In this document: piece after piece, positions 1-10,623 of the stretch | Layout: every line of letters starts with the position of its first letter | Position numbering within the stretch: position 1 is the stretch's first letter | From: Pseudofabraea citricarpa | Taxonomy: Eukaryota; Ascomycota; Leotiomycetes; Helotiales; Dermateaceae | Reading direction: 5' to 3' | NCBI GenBank assembly: GCA_029641185.1 | Contig: JAPWGK010000004.1 | Location: forward strand, 1,364,001 to 1,428,000 | DNA: 64,000 bases | Notes under the pieces: generated by a model | Databases searched by the model: none | Told to the model about the DNA's origin: nothing | The model's input: only the letters and a program-made list of their open reading frames with translations | Made by a program: the position numbers and the translations under genes

Positions 1-234
1 AGCGAGCCTTTCATCTTGATTCCCGCCGCCGTGCACCACTGGGATGAGAATGGGCTGTTCCCGAACGAGACGGTCAACACGCCGCCGGATTTGTTGCCGC
101 CTCAGACGGTGCGCGACGCACAGGCAGCGATCCTGTCTTTCGTCCAGGAGTGGCTGGCTGAGTGGGAGACATATAGCAGCAGTTCCTCAACGGCGGAGGA
201 GAAGGAGAAGGAGAACGACGAGGAGGATCTCTGA
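1..234 (+). CDS. 3' end of an unidentified gene (partial)
   Basis: The reading frame is open from base 1 to a TGA at 232-234 and gives the last 77 residues of a protein that starts outside the window. The visible tail begins SEPFILIPAAVHHWDENGLF, then has a Pro/Leu-rich stretch, an amphipathic segment (residues about 37-58), five serines, and a highly charged Glu/Lys/Asp end. The composition and high GC resemble ordinary fungal coding sequence followed by a low-complexity tail. I do not recognise the family from this fragment. The 5' part outside the window is needed to name it. Confidence 0.55.
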   Translation, partial: SEPFILIPAAVHHWDENGLFPNETVNTPPDLLPPQTVRDAQAAILSFVQEWLAEWETYSSSSSTAEEKEKENDEEDL

Positions 235-1062
235 AGACACTACTCATGCCGGTTGGTGCGATACCTGTATTCTGGATTGTTTGGCTTGTTTGGATTGCTT
301 GCTGTGCCAGTGTGTTTGAAGTCTTCTCTTTTCTTCTGCTCTTCTTTTCGGACGCCAGAGGATTGGGTGTGGATGTGAGATCCAAAGGAAAAAAGGAAAA
401 AAGAAAAAGAAAAACGAGGAAAGGGTATTATAAAATGTTTGCTGCTGCGGAAGAGGAGGAGCCGCGCGGATGTGGAACTTTGTATGAGTAAAGATCGAGG
501 TTCTTCTTTTACCTTTTCTTTCACCTTTCCTTCCACGCGCCTTGCTTTGGCTGCAAACACATAATAAGATACAATACAGCACAATAAAATTCAATTCAAT
601 CCAATTCAATGAATAGATGTATGAATAGCGATTGAGGTCTATTGAGGCAGCGTCAATATCATGTGTTCCTATTGAGGGCGGAATCGCGGTCGGTGTATAA
701 ATGTAGGCGAGGTACCTGTAGATATCCGCTAAACCAATGCTAGAATTGTTTCTTTGGTCATGAATAGGTAAACACATGGAACGGAATCAATAATTCTGGT
801 AGATATTTCCTGCACTACATACCTATACACATGCTATCAAATGCCAAGGTGGGTTTCTTAAGAAGCTGAACTTGGCAAGAGACCCAGAGTGTGTATTTAC
901 GGCTCGGTTCTGCATCCTGTACCTCTTGAGTCTAGATTATGGCATAGCCACCGCGCGGAATCGAACAGGCGTCTAACTTTCTCCTTCTCTTCTGCCACCT
1001 GTTACGTACAGAGAGATGCCCTGCACTAACCTCCTCGGCTTTCGTGTCTATTCTTGTCTTCT
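235..1062. other. Intergenic region between two converging genes
   Basis: No gene is visible. The first part is a purine-rich then pyrimidine-rich stretch (about 385-540) typical of fungal 3' UTRs, followed by short AT-rich direct repeats around 585-615 (repeats of a caattcaat-like unit). The open frames across this stretch have skewed composition and are best read as chance. Confidence 0.6.
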
Positions 1063-2156
1063 CTAGAAAGCAAAAACTTGGTCCTCGAGCTTGCTGACGG
1101 GTTTGGCCTTCTTGAATCCTAGTCCTTCAGATGCCTTTTTCATGGCGCTGATCATAGGAGGAGGTCCACAGAGCAAAAGCTTGACGTCATCTGCAGCCTT
1201 GGGCAACCATTTCTACAGGAATGTAAGTATGGAACAATTGAAGTTAAAGAGCCAAAAACTTACGGTCATCATTTCTGGGGTAACGAATCCGACACCTCCA
1301 GCCCACTTCTCTGGTGGGTTGTTCAATACGTAGTGAACTCTGAATCCCTTGTCCTCGGCGGCCAACTTATCCAAATCGTCCTTCAGGAGAATATCTTCTT
1401 GGTTGACATTGGCAAAGATGAGGTCGATTTCCGTCTTGTCTCCGCTTGGGCGACCTCGGATGACAGCGCGAATGATCTGGAGCATGGGGGTAATTCCAGT
1501 TCCACCTGCAATCATACCAAAGTGACGGACCATATTGGGGGTGTAGACCATTGCGCCCTTAGGACCGCGGACTTTGATGGTTTGACCGACGGTCAGCGAT
1601 GCCATGTACTTTGAGATATTTCCGGTAGGGTAGGACTTGATCAAGAGATCAAAGAATCCGGGTTGGTGGTCTCCGGACACTGGGGTGTAGGAGCGAACAA
1701 TTTCCTTGGTTGCGCCATCGGGTTGAGGTAAGTTGGCAGAGATTGAGATGTGCTGACCGATTGGCAGGCCGAGAATTGAGCTTGAGGAAGGGAGAGCAAA
1801 ACGGTAGCTGTAAAATGTCAGAGTCTGGTCTCGCAAAAGAGCATTTTAGGTTTCGGTACTGACATTGCAACGTTGTGAGAAATGATAGTCTTCTCGGTGA
1901 GCTCAAAATCTTGGAAGACGGTAGGCTTGAGAACAGGCGTGGAGCCTAGAATAAGTCAGAATCATCATCTAAGGGCAGCAACGGTGGAAAACGTACGACT
2001 GCTGAATACCTTGAATCCACCAAGCGCAAGAGACAGGAGCACAGCAAAAGGCAGCCATTCCTTCTTCACAATCAAGCATCCAACCACCAAGAGTCCAGAC
2101 GGGATATACACCCCATTGACATATTTCGGCGACAAGTATGGATTTCCCGAAGACAT
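1063..2156 (-). CDS. cbr1: NADH-cytochrome b5 reductase
   Basis: Four exons on the minus strand: 1997-2156, 1864-1945, 1264-1807 and 1063-1212. The introns are 51, 56 and 51 nt, and all phases agree, giving 311 aa, the usual size for fungal Cbr1. Residues about 12-45 form an N-terminal membrane anchor ([16 protein letters not shown] onward). The FAD-binding signature RSYTP, the NADH-binding motif GGTGITPML and the C-terminal CGPPPM are all present, and the protein ends EDQVFAF. The enzyme passes electrons from NADH via FAD to cytochrome b5 at the ER or outer mitochondrial membrane, feeding fatty-acid desaturation and sterol synthesis. It is transcribed divergently from the GIG1-like gene, with starts 443 nt apart. 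The mitochondrial Mcr1 paralogue is the main alternative, but the N-terminus fits the Cbr1 type. Confidence 0.93.
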
Positions 2157-2598
2157 GGTGAGGCGTTGCGGTGGGCGCGGGGGTAAATCGGGAGGTTTTG
2201 TTGAGCTCGAAGTTGGGATTCCAGAGGGCAGTTCTCTACTCGTGCTCGTCGGGAGCAGCTTGTTATAAGAACTGGGATCTGATGATGCCGACTGCAGATA
2301 CAGAGAAGGCAAAGATACCAATTATGGATTTCTAGCCAGCGGTGTCGGTGTTGGTGGTGCGGAAGTGAGAGTGGTTAGGACAGCTCCCGTAAAAAGTTAC
2401 CATAAAGGGTTCGGCTATGCTGAGCTCCAACCAGGCCGCTAATCCCTCCGCGCCGAAAAGTGGAAGGCGATCCTTCTTTCTGATTAGATAAGATCTTCTC
2501 GGAATCAAACCCACAAACACTTCTGCCGGTACGTAGCCGAATCTTAACTCATCAACAGACCGACGCAGTCCTTGTTCACATATAGTACAGTAGCCAAC

Positions 2599-3515
2599 AT
2601 GGGAAACTCCGGGGATGCTGTAAAGGCTACCGCCCTATCAAACAACGAGGAGGCTCCATTTCCTCTCACAGACACAGACAGATGGGTTTTGTCCCTGACT
2701 GATGAGGAATTCCATCATCATACGTGGGATGAACTGAAGCACATCATTGGTGAGCGCCTTTGAATTAAGCTTCCCACATTAGCCCGCCTCTCCAGGTTTG
2801 GGAGCTTGTCTTTTTCTCATCTTTCTGTTGTGGGGTGATGAAGATTTTATATCCATTGCAGTTCTTCTCCGTTCAAGCAAGGCTTTTTGGAGATATGTAG
2901 GTCATGTGACCAGGTTGGCTTAATTCAAGCATTTTTTTATTTGCAAAACAAGCCACTTATGATCTTGTTGTTTCCTGGTTGAAACAGTTCTCTTTCTAAC
3001 TATCCGAAGACACGAATGACCTCTCTATCCTCAAAAGAAAGCCATCAGATCTCCGGCGATACATGGCATGGACTGCTTCTACCAAGGCAGAATATGGTTC
3101 CATGACTGCATACCTGCTCGCAAATCGCCTTCCTCAAGCTTGGGGGAAACCACCTTTTACACCAGACTCGCTCATACCGTTCCAATCTCCATCCGATTAT
3201 GAAATTCTGATCAATGATTGGCCATATGGACTCGAGAAGGGCATCGCACACCTTGTCGTATGGAGCAGAACCCCCATCGAGACAGAAGGAGAAACCGGCG
3301 ATGTGACCAAGGAGAGTAAGGAACTGATCGAGAAGTTTGTGAGACAAACATTCATCGACAGACTAGGAGAAGGCGGAGAGCAGAGAGTCATGTGGTTCAA
3401 AAATTGGGTGGCTCTGCAAAGCGTAAGAAGCTTAGAGCACATACACATTCTTGTGAGAGACGTCGGTAAAGACATCCTGGAAGAATGGACGGGTAGAAAG
3501 GTTGGGGATATATAG
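2599..3515 (+). CDS. GIG1-like DUF3605 protein
   Basis: Two exons, 2599-2749 and 3010-3515, separated by a 260-nt GTGAGC...AAG intron, encode 218 aa. The join gives a continuous LSILKRKPSDLRRYMAW segment. This is the DUF3605 / N-acetylglucosamine-induced protein 1 (GIG1) core together with WPYGLEKGIAHLVVWSR and EHIHILVRD. In Candida the founding member is induced by GlcNAc, and its biochemical role is unknown. An in-frame ATG at 2572 could add nine residues, but 2599 (MGNSGDAV) was chosen because it matches the usual short N-terminus. The intron is long for this window, so an extra small exon cannot be fully excluded. Confidence 0.82.
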
Positions 3516-3822
3516 ATATAGATGCATACGTAAACTTCTCGGAATATACAAGACTAAGATGGAGCTCGAAGCAGGATCTTGGTCGGTTCAGCATCGTAAA
3601 TCGTAGGAGGACCAAGGGATCGATAACTAAAACCAGACATTTGTAGGTCTCTCGAGTGCGGACCACCTCATCATTCTCACTTCAAAGATCAGGTAGGCCG
3701 GGCTTCTACGCCTCCTGGTGATCATGGAGCGACACCATATCTCTCAATGTTATTGCTCGAAGAGCGCTGTGGCCTGGCCGTCTCGTGCCCGAAGATAATT
3801 CTGTAACTGCAGATTATCTGGT
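3516..3822. other. Convergent 3' regions
   Basis: This gap lies between the converging GIG1-like and SND2-like genes. It holds their 3' UTRs and I see no other gene or structured element in it. Confidence 0.5.
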
Positions 3823-4314
3823 TCAAGCAGCTCTCCTCTGTTTCCTGTTTCCTGCCATAGGCACCTGCTCATCTGGCATCTGCTGGGTCTGTCCACCTCC
3901 CATCAGGCCTCGAGCCATTCCAAGCAGTCCGTATCCCTTGTACGCCCCATATACAGGTACAACAGCCCACAGGACCCACCCCCAGTTTCCAAACAATATG
4001 ACGGAGATCAAGCTGGCCCAAGTCACCCAGACGACATCGAACATGTATTCGGTCAATCCAGGAGCAGCCAAATCCTCGCCAGCGGTCTTCAATGCCTTCG
4101 TATTCGGGTCGAAGCTGGGGCGTCCTGTGCGCTCGAGAATAAATTGGCTGATGAAGCATGGGAGCGAGAGGACGAAATAGAGGAGGAGAGAGCGCTTTCG
4201 AATCAGAAGACTGAAGAGAATGAAGGCGACATTGATCGTCAAGGTTCCAATGTGGAGGCTGTTCAGCGTCGCAATGTTGGACTTCGCGCGGTCTTTCTTC
4301 GCCTTCTGAGCCAT
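3823..4314 (-). CDS. SND2 / TMEM208 family ER protein
   Basis: An uninterrupted frame of 163 aa from the ATG at 4312-4314 (MAQKAKKDRAKSN) to the stop at 3823. It has a basic Lys-rich start, a membrane hairpin at about residues 24-60, an ERTGRPSF segment, then two more membrane segments with WVLWAVVPVYG, and a basic tail ending in GNRKQRRAA. This matches the DUF788/TMEM208 family, whose yeast member Snd2 (Env10) takes part in SRP-independent targeting of proteins to the ER membrane. The frame stays open 29 codons upstream of this ATG. The start chosen here matches the family's usual N-terminus. The gene converges on the GIG1-like gene and diverges from APC3. Confidence 0.88.
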   Translation of the reverse strand: MAQKAKKDRAKSNIATLNSLHIGTLTINVAFILFSLLIRKRSLLLYFVLSLPCFISQFILERTGRPSFDPNTKALKTAGEDLAAPGLTEYMFDVVWVTWASLISVILFGNWGWVLWAVVPVYGAYKGYGLLGMARGLMGGGQTQQMPDEQVPMAGNRKQRRAA

Positions 4315-5055
4315 GGTGGATAGTTGCAAGTTCGTCGGCTTTGAGGGAACAATGCTGGGCTGGTGACGAGCTGGTGACAGTTGCAGCGGAATTGAGGACA
4401 AGGCTGAACTTTGAATGTGGTGGTGTGTTCCTGGAAACTGGGCCTGAGAGCTGTTACTTAGCGCTATTGTTGCCAGGCCAGGTTAGTTATCGCTCCCAGC
4501 CAATAGACGCTGCCGCTTGCGGCGAACCATAACAATCGCGCAACGGCAACAGCATCATTTCCCGTGCAGCATGACCAGGAACGGCGGCAAAAATCTGCTA
4601 TAGCCAACCTGTTAATACACATCTTCTTCTTCTTCTTTGACCGTTATCTAGACAGGGCTATTGTCTCTGGGGTTTTGAGCATCGCGTTTTGTTGCCGCCG
4701 CTGGCCATTTTCAGACGACCTTTCAGTATTTGTCCTGCTCTCGGTCCTTCATTCACATCCAACCACCCCGAACTTAATTGCACCGGCTGCTGACCTCCTT
4801 CGCAACACCTCTTCATAATCGTAATGCCCACATCATCGTAGCGGCCATTTGCACATTCAGCGTCGATTTCCATTTTACACGCCCTTCAGAAGGAGGACCG
4901 GTGGTCTGAGCGGGCAGGAAAACGACCTCGAGATCGATCGTCGATAACAGCCACCTGAACCTGTCCCACGAGCTTCGTCGGCCACATGGCTATACCTCTG
5001 CAGACAATATCATCTTCGATCTAACAGCTTCACTCTTTCAGCTTCTTTCGCAATC
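4315..5055. promoter_or_regulatory. Divergent promoter region of SND2-like and APC3 genes
   Basis: 741 nt between two divergent starts. It is pyrimidine-rich near 4620-4650 and again just before the APC3 start (ctttcagcttctttcgcaat), as in typical fungal 5' leaders. No conserved coding frame is visible. Confidence 0.5.
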
Positions 5056-7602
5056 ATGGCGCCACCCGCGAACTCCTGCGTAACGAATCAATTAAGGCAG
5101 CTCATATATTATCACATTGATAATAGCCTCCTCAAGAACGCCCTTTTTTTTGCCGAACGACTTGTCGCTCTGGAGCCTAGATCGTCCGAGTCTTCATACC
5201 TACTTGCGCTCTGTAGTTTTCGGCTTGGGGACAACGCGTCTGCTTACGAGCATGCGAAATCTTCTGGATCTAGAGGAACACACTTGGGTTGCGCGTACAT
5301 CTTTGCGCAAGCTTGCCTGGCTCTACAGCGGTTCAAGGAGGGGATAGTAGCTTTAGAGAAGGGCAGAGGGCTCTGGGGTGGAAAAAACAACTTTGGAAAA
5401 CACACTGCCTCTTCGCGCCACCCATTCCCAGATGCCGCTGCAATCAGTTGTTTATTAGGGAAATTGTACCTCGGGTACGACGACAAGAAGAAGGCGATCA
5501 GCTACTTTGAAGAGGCACTGAAATTGAATCCGTTTATGTGGGACGCTTTCACGACTCTTTGCGATATGGGAGCCAGTGTACGGGTACCTAATATCTTCAA
5601 AATGAGTCCCGAGATGGAAGCTGTACTTAGGACAATTCCGCAGGATCAATGGGACGTCTACCAGCAAGCAAAGGAGGGTCTTACTGGTACTCTTGAGCAT
5701 GTGCAGAATCGCCCAGGACGTCCTACATCAGTTGTTAACGATGCTATTGATCCATTCAATAATGTACCATCGAAAGGATTTGGAGGTGGTTTATTTAGCA
5801 CTCTTGGTATGACAAAGCTCAATGAAAGCAACCCTAGCCTATCAAACCTTCAACCGCCTGTCAATGGAAACACGGCATCAGCTACTATAGTAGAGACGCC
5901 TACTGGCCCACCCAATGTCGATGTTTCAGCAGTACCCAGTCGAAGGGATCCAGGTGTGGTCGCGGCTTTTCCTACCGAACCCCCGCATGCACCAGTACGG
6001 AAAAACCGGACTTTACAAGGTCTTGGAATGGACTTCAGTATGGATGCACCCAAAATGAGTCGGGGAACATCCAGGCGAGCCCAGAAGGCTACTGAGGTAG
6101 CTGAAGATTCCGCTGCTACACGAGCACTTCGTGGTCAGGACCTAGCACCTCCAGCTGGAGAGCGTAAGAGGACAGTCTCAGGCCAAGTTGTGCAACCAAG
6201 ACAGACATCTGAAGATCCAGGAGCACCGCAACGCAGAAGTGTACGATTATTCAACCAAATTCGACCGACGAGTAGCAAATCATCAAGCAATCCAGTTGCA
6301 AGTGTTGGTCCAGCGCCAGGACGAGAAGTCAAGAAACCAAGACCGCAGATATCACGAATCATGCGGCCAAACACAGGTACATCGACAGTGGGTCGGGTTG
6401 TGAGCGGCAACAGAAAGCCTGTGGAACAGCCACAACTTGAAAGCATGGAAGTTGATGAGAGAGAGGTGAACTCACGCCCCTCTAGTCATTCTACGCAACA
6501 TCAAAAGTCTCACGAGCTGGAGGCTTCAAAACAAGAAGACGCTGTTCGATGGCTGCTCGATCTTTTCAGAAAACTCGGCAATGGCTACTTCGCTCTATCA
6601 CAGTACCAATGCCAGGAAGCTTTGGCGATCTATAGTGCTCTTCCACGAAACCAGCAAGAGACTCCCTGGGTTCTTGCACAAATGGGCCGAGCTCAATATG
6701 AACAAGCAAATTACGCAGAGGCAGAGGCTTATTACAAGCGTATTAGGCAGATAGCACCTACTCGATTTGACGATATGGAGCTTTATTCAACAATCCTCTG
6801 GCACTTGAAGCGGGATACTGATCTCTCTTTTCTTGCACACGAACTCGTAGATTCATCCTGGCAATCCCCACAGGCTTGGTGTGCCTTAGGCAATGCTTGG
6901 TCTTTGTCACGAGATCACGAGTCTGCTCTAAAATGTTTCAAGCGTGCTACACAACTTGATCCCAAATTTGCATATGCCTACACATTGATGGGACACGAGC
7001 ACGTTGAAAATGAAGAATATGACAAAGCTCTAACTTCTTACCGTCAAGGCATGTCAGCAGACACCCGGCATTACCATGCTTATTATGGCATCGGCAGAGT
7101 CTATTCAAAGCTTGGTAGTCACGAAAAGGCTATCAATCATTTCAAGGCTGCATCAGTCATCAATCCTACAAATGCTGTTTTGATCTGTTGCATCGGAGGC
7201 GTTCTCGAGAAGCAGAAGCAACCGAAAGAGGCACTAAAATATTTCACCAAAGCCACTGAATTAGCCCCTAAATCCCCTGAGGCGAGATTTAAGAAGGCAA
7301 GGGCACTTATGGCACTTGGAGAGATGGATTTTGCATTAAAGGAACTGATGATTCTGAAAGATCTGGCACCGGATTATGCAATGGTTCATTTCTTGCTTGG
7401 GAGGCTCTACAAGGGAATGAGAAACAAGGGCGCAGCAGTGAGACATTTCACCATTGCACTGAATTTGGATCCAAAGGTGCGTTTACATTATATGATGCTA
7501 CCAGTGACTTTTGCTAACTTCTCAAAGGCAAGCCAGAAGATCAAAGAGGCAATTGAGAGTCTGGAAGATGATGATGAGGATGATGAAGTCAGCATGATGT
7601 GA
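5056..7602 (+). CDS. cdc27: Anaphase-promoting complex subunit Cdc27/APC3 (BimA type)
   Basis: The frame is 848 codons long, but a 51-nt GTGCGT...AAAG intron at 7477-7527 is in phase and stop-free, so the spliced protein is most likely 831 aa. It has a TPR block at residues about 8-190 (ending FEEALKLNPFMWDAF). A low-complexity Ser/Pro/Arg-rich linker covers about 215-490, and a second TPR array about 500-815. The canonical repeats ALKCFKRATQLDPKFAYAY and KAINHFKAASVINPTNAV are clear, followed by an acidic tail (DDDEDDEVSMM). This is the TPR scaffold of the APC/C ubiquitin ligase that binds activators through their IR tails and drives mitotic exit. Length and architecture fit fungal BimA/Nuc2 homologues. 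Confidence 0.95.
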   Translation: MAPPANSCVTNQLRQLIYYHIDNSLLKNALFFAERLVALEPRSSESSYLLALCSFRLGDNASAYEHAKSSGSRGTHLGCAYIFAQACLALQRFKEGIVALEKGRGLWGGKNNFGKHTASSRHPFPDAAAISCLLGKLYLGYDDKKKAISYFEEALKLNPFMWDAFTTLCDMGASVRVPNIFKMSPEMEAVLRTIPQDQWDVYQQAKEGLTGTLEHVQNRPGRPTSVVNDAIDPFNNVPSKGFGGGLFSTLGMTKLNESNPSLSNLQPPVNGNTASATIVETPTGPPNVDVSAVPSRRDPGVVAAFPTEPPHAPVRKNRTLQGLGMDFSMDAPKMSRGTSRRAQKATEVAEDSAATRALRGQDLAPPAGERKRTVSGQVVQPRQTSEDPGAPQRRSVRLFNQIRPTSSKSSSNPVASVGPAPGREVKKPRPQISRIMRPNTGTSTVGRVVSGNRKPVEQPQLESMEVDEREVNSRPSSHSTQHQKSHELEASKQEDAVRWLLDLFRKLGNGYFALSQYQCQEALAIYSALPRNQQETPWVLAQMGRAQYEQANYAEAEAYYKRIRQIAPTRFDDMELYSTILWHLKRDTDLSFLAHELVDSSWQSPQAWCALGNAWSLSRDHESALKCFKRATQLDPKFAYAYTLMGHEHVENEEYDKALTSYRQGMSADTRHYHAYYGIGRVYSKLGSHEKAINHFKAASVINPTNAVLICCIGGVLEKQKQPKEALKYFTKATELAPKSPEARFKKARALMALGEMDFALKELMILKDLAPDYAMVHFLLGRLYKGMRNKGAAVRHFTIALNLDPKVRLHYMMLPVTFANFSKASQKIKEAIESLEDDDEDDEVSMM

Positions 7603-8675
7603 TCTAGAGTCATGCCTCTTTATAACTCTTATCGTCTCTTGGGTTGTTCCAAGGATCCCAAATTCTCTTGACTAATGTTTGTGTTATTACTGCTTTGAAA
7701 TCTTAGCCTCTCCTTTAACCAGGAATAGAACGAAGATAAAACCAAACCACAGAAGATACATTTTTACAGCGCATCACCATTCTTTTTTCTGATGTTGGAT
7801 TACGCAGGCGCCGTGCTTCACTTCCCACGATATGAAGAATAGGGAGCCCCTCCATTATTTCTATGACGATTAAAAGGACACTTTGCTTTCACGAACGAAG
7901 AATATGATTTGGTGGGTTGGAGATGGAAATAAACCGGGTGGCATGGGAGGTGTGTGGACTTTCCGGGAATTAATGGATAGCATTGCATCGGGCTGGCGTT
8001 TTTTTCGTTTTACTTCTCTGCTTCTTCTTTTAAAGCTTCTCCCTCTTCTAGAGATGCATGCTAGGCTCAGCATGATAATCCCTTTTTTGTACTCATTGGC
8101 TGGATGCACGATGGCGGATGATGCTGGATGAACAGCGGCGGATGATGGATGAATCGAGAGTGTGCGCCCACGGATATGGGCGAGCATGGCATGGAGGCTG
8201 AGAACGTTTTAAAAAGAAAACCAAAGGCTGGCTTGCTGGTAGGTATAATGCAACACCATTCACAGTACTATTGGCTCTCTTCGTTGGCGTTGGTGAAATG
8301 TTTTATCTCGCAGGTCTGAATACGTCTTTCTCGCCACTCTGGTAGAGAGAATACTGCAGGTGGTTGTTTCCTTTGCCTTTGGCTGCTCTTCTCGCCTCGC
8401 TCGCTTAGCAACTAACTACCTGTATGTATACCAGCGTTTAGCAATCTGAAGCGACGAACTTCATGTATCTCTCTCTCCCTCTCCTCTCTCCATACTTGAT
8501 TCAAAGGCTAGGAGGATTCTCACGGTTTCGGTTTCACGGATCTTACGACTGAAGCACCCTTCCTTACCTTACCTCAATTTCAGTGTGCTCTCAACGTACA
8601 CCGTTTACTTTCTCCTCCGCAAGTTCACTTTCATACTTCGCACCTGCATATCTGCTCAAGCATCTTGCCTAGCTT
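7603..8675. other. APC3 3' region and intergenic DNA
   Basis: The APC3 3' UTR is followed by about 1 kb without a convincing gene. Small ggatgatg-type repeats occur around 8110-8150, and pyrimidine-rich tracts (8467-8490, 8610-8640) look like the leader of the downstream MYND gene. Confidence 0.45.
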
Positions 8676-9033
8676 TGTCTGCATGCTCAGATCTACAGTG
8701 CGGTTCATACATCCTCTCTACTGATCCAATAGCTCTTTACGTGAGCTAGAGAGAGTATCGGAACCGCATATCCTGCCAAGGTCAGTTATTTGCCTCGGTC
8801 TACGCTGCGAGAAGCTCGCTGATATTCCATTGTAGCTGCCACCCACGCAACTTGTTTCCAAGTTTGGATCTACTGCGCAGTGCATACACCCCACCTTCAG
8901 TGTCACATTGGCTCTTTACGCAAGCAAGCAAGAGTATCAGAACCACAGACTCTGCAAAGGTTAGTCTTCCGTCTCAATCCATATTCCGGAAAGTTTGCTG
9001 ATGCTCTATTATAGTCGCCACTCTCCGCATTGT
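8676..9033 (+). repeat. Tandem duplication (179-bp period) in the MYND gene leader
   Basis: Two diverged copies, about 8676-8854 and 8855-9033, align at a constant offset of 179 bp. Matching landmarks are gctctttacg (8732/8911), agagtatcrgaacc (8753/8932) and gctgatrytcyatt (8818/8997). Each copy contains a possible splice donor (ggtcag / ggttag) and acceptor (ttgtag / ttatag), so the duplication may carry a 5' UTR intron in both copies. Confidence 0.7.
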
Positions 9034-9147
9034 TCTGCACCCGCCACCTTGCTGCTATCGTCTCGATCTCTCAAAGAGGTATTGTCACACTAGTACTCTC
9101 TTATATCAATATAAAGCTCATTCTGCATCAGACCAACCATATTCAAG

Positions 9148-9762
9148 ATGGATGGCAAGAAGTGTACTACTTGCAACAGCCCGGCTGAGGATTGGTGTTC
9201 TCGCTGTAAATCAGCTTCCTATTGCTCCGAGAAATGCCAGAAGAAAGACTGGGCTGTGCACAAGGTTCTGTGCAAGGAATATGCTACATTTGTTGCCGAT
9301 AACCCTCGACCATCCCCCACACATAAGCTTTGTTTCTTCTTTCCTCAGGACTTGGCAAAGCCTGGGCTCGTTTGGCTAGATGAAGCAACCAGCGACAAGG
9401 ATATCACCTCATACCTCGAACGCCGCTCTGGAAATGATATTATAAGAGGTGCTATGATCTTTGAAGATCACATGGAGAATCAGCAACGGCTATGGTCCCT
9501 CGGACATGACCTCCTGGCCCATTATCGGGATTCGTATCTTCCAGAAGACTATCCGAATAAAGCAGTGTATACCTTGATAGGCCGCCAGTACGGCGAGAAG
9601 GTATTCACATCCTTCGGAGACAGGATGTTTGGTGGGCAACGTAACGAATTCCGCGGGCCATTTCTTGTCGAGAGCGCCATAGACAATGACGAATCATACA
9701 CTCACATTGATGTCACCATGGAGGACTTTTCTAATGTTGTTCTAGGATTTAAGAGTTCCTGA
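9148..9762 (+). CDS. MYND-type zinc finger protein, copy 1
   Basis: A single-exon gene of 204 aa. The N-terminus is a complete MYND finger with ligands C6, C9, C17, C20, C26, C30, H38 and C42. The remaining 160 residues form a fungal-specific region with PSPTHKLCFFFP, a YLPEDYPNKAVY segment and a C-terminal TMEDFSNVVLGFKSS. MYND fingers usually mediate protein-protein contacts, and the partner here is unknown. It is a paralogue of the gene at 10624: same length, same finger spacing and the same motif order throughout. The ATG lies at the end of a pyrimidine-rich leader with a TATA-like tatatcaatataaa at 9101-9114. Confidence 0.85.
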   Translation: MDGKKCTTCNSPAEDWCSRCKSASYCSEKCQKKDWAVHKVLCKEYATFVADNPRPSPTHKLCFFFPQDLAKPGLVWLDEATSDKDITSYLERRSGNDIIRGAMIFEDHMENQQRLWSLGHDLLAHYRDSYLPEDYPNKAVYTLIGRQYGEKVFTSFGDRMFGGQRNEFRGPFLVESAIDNDESYTHIDVTMEDFSNVVLGFKSS

Positions 9763-10623
9763 ATTTCTAGCAGCTCTCTCGCAGGCATGTGGCTAGGTTT
9801 GGGAATCTCCAAGAACCAAGCCATTTTTCTTTGCAGGATCATGCAGGGCTAAATGTACATATGAATAGACAGCCTCTTTCCTTCGATCGACCTCTAGATA
9901 CAGCTAAGGGAGGGAAATGGAAAACGGCTCTATTCGATTGAATGCTCCTGAATGAAATGTAAAAATGCCTCTTAGTCTGACGAATTCTTATAACTTTACT
10001 TGAGGAAGCTAACATTTAGTTTTATTATCACTTGAAGTCTACACCATGGATATCTCTTATAAGGGCTTTAAGAGATCATATAGACTGCTCAAAATTCCTA
10101 TTAGTTATAAGAAAGTCACCAAAGGTCTTGTTAGTTGGAAGAAAGTCATGCAAACTGCAGAATATTTATAAAAACTGTGAGAAATTGCAAGAACCACTGA
10201 GTGATTATACAGACTGTGACACAGTTATAAGAACCGCCAAATTCCATTGACCGCAAGAAACTTATAAGAACCACTAAGTGAATACATGGATACAAAAGGT
10301 CGTATTGATCGCCAAATAATAGCATAAGGTTTGTCCTAGCATGACCTGTCGCTTAACTTTCTACCACGATCCATCGCCTAAGTGGATACTTGTTTGCACC
10401 ACACCCATAAGACACAGGAACCACCACTTTCAGACTCCAAATTTACTTGAACAACGTTAGGCATATACCATACATTCTACTGGTATCTGTCTGTCAAGCA
10501 TTCACTTCTCCAACGGTATCTCTTAGCTATTTCATCACAGTTTCTGAGCCAGGTACTTTCACCTTGTTGCAAATCAATCTAAAATTCACTTCAAGCTAAC
10601 AGTATCAGGACTTCTACTTCAAC
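9763..10623. other. Spacer between MYND paralogues with short degenerate repeats
   Basis: There is no gene here. Between 10030 and 10290 a short unit (variants of ttataagaaccactragtg and ttagttrkaagaaagtca) recurs in direct orientation several times. The DNA just before 10624 is again pyrimidine-rich, as expected for a promoter and leader. Confidence 0.5.

Noticed and set aside
240..777. Minus-strand frames of 114-177 codons near the left edge
   Set aside because: They are low-complexity (poly-Phe/Lys, Ser-rich) readings of AT-rich and pyrimidine-rich UTR sequence and overlap each other in different frames.
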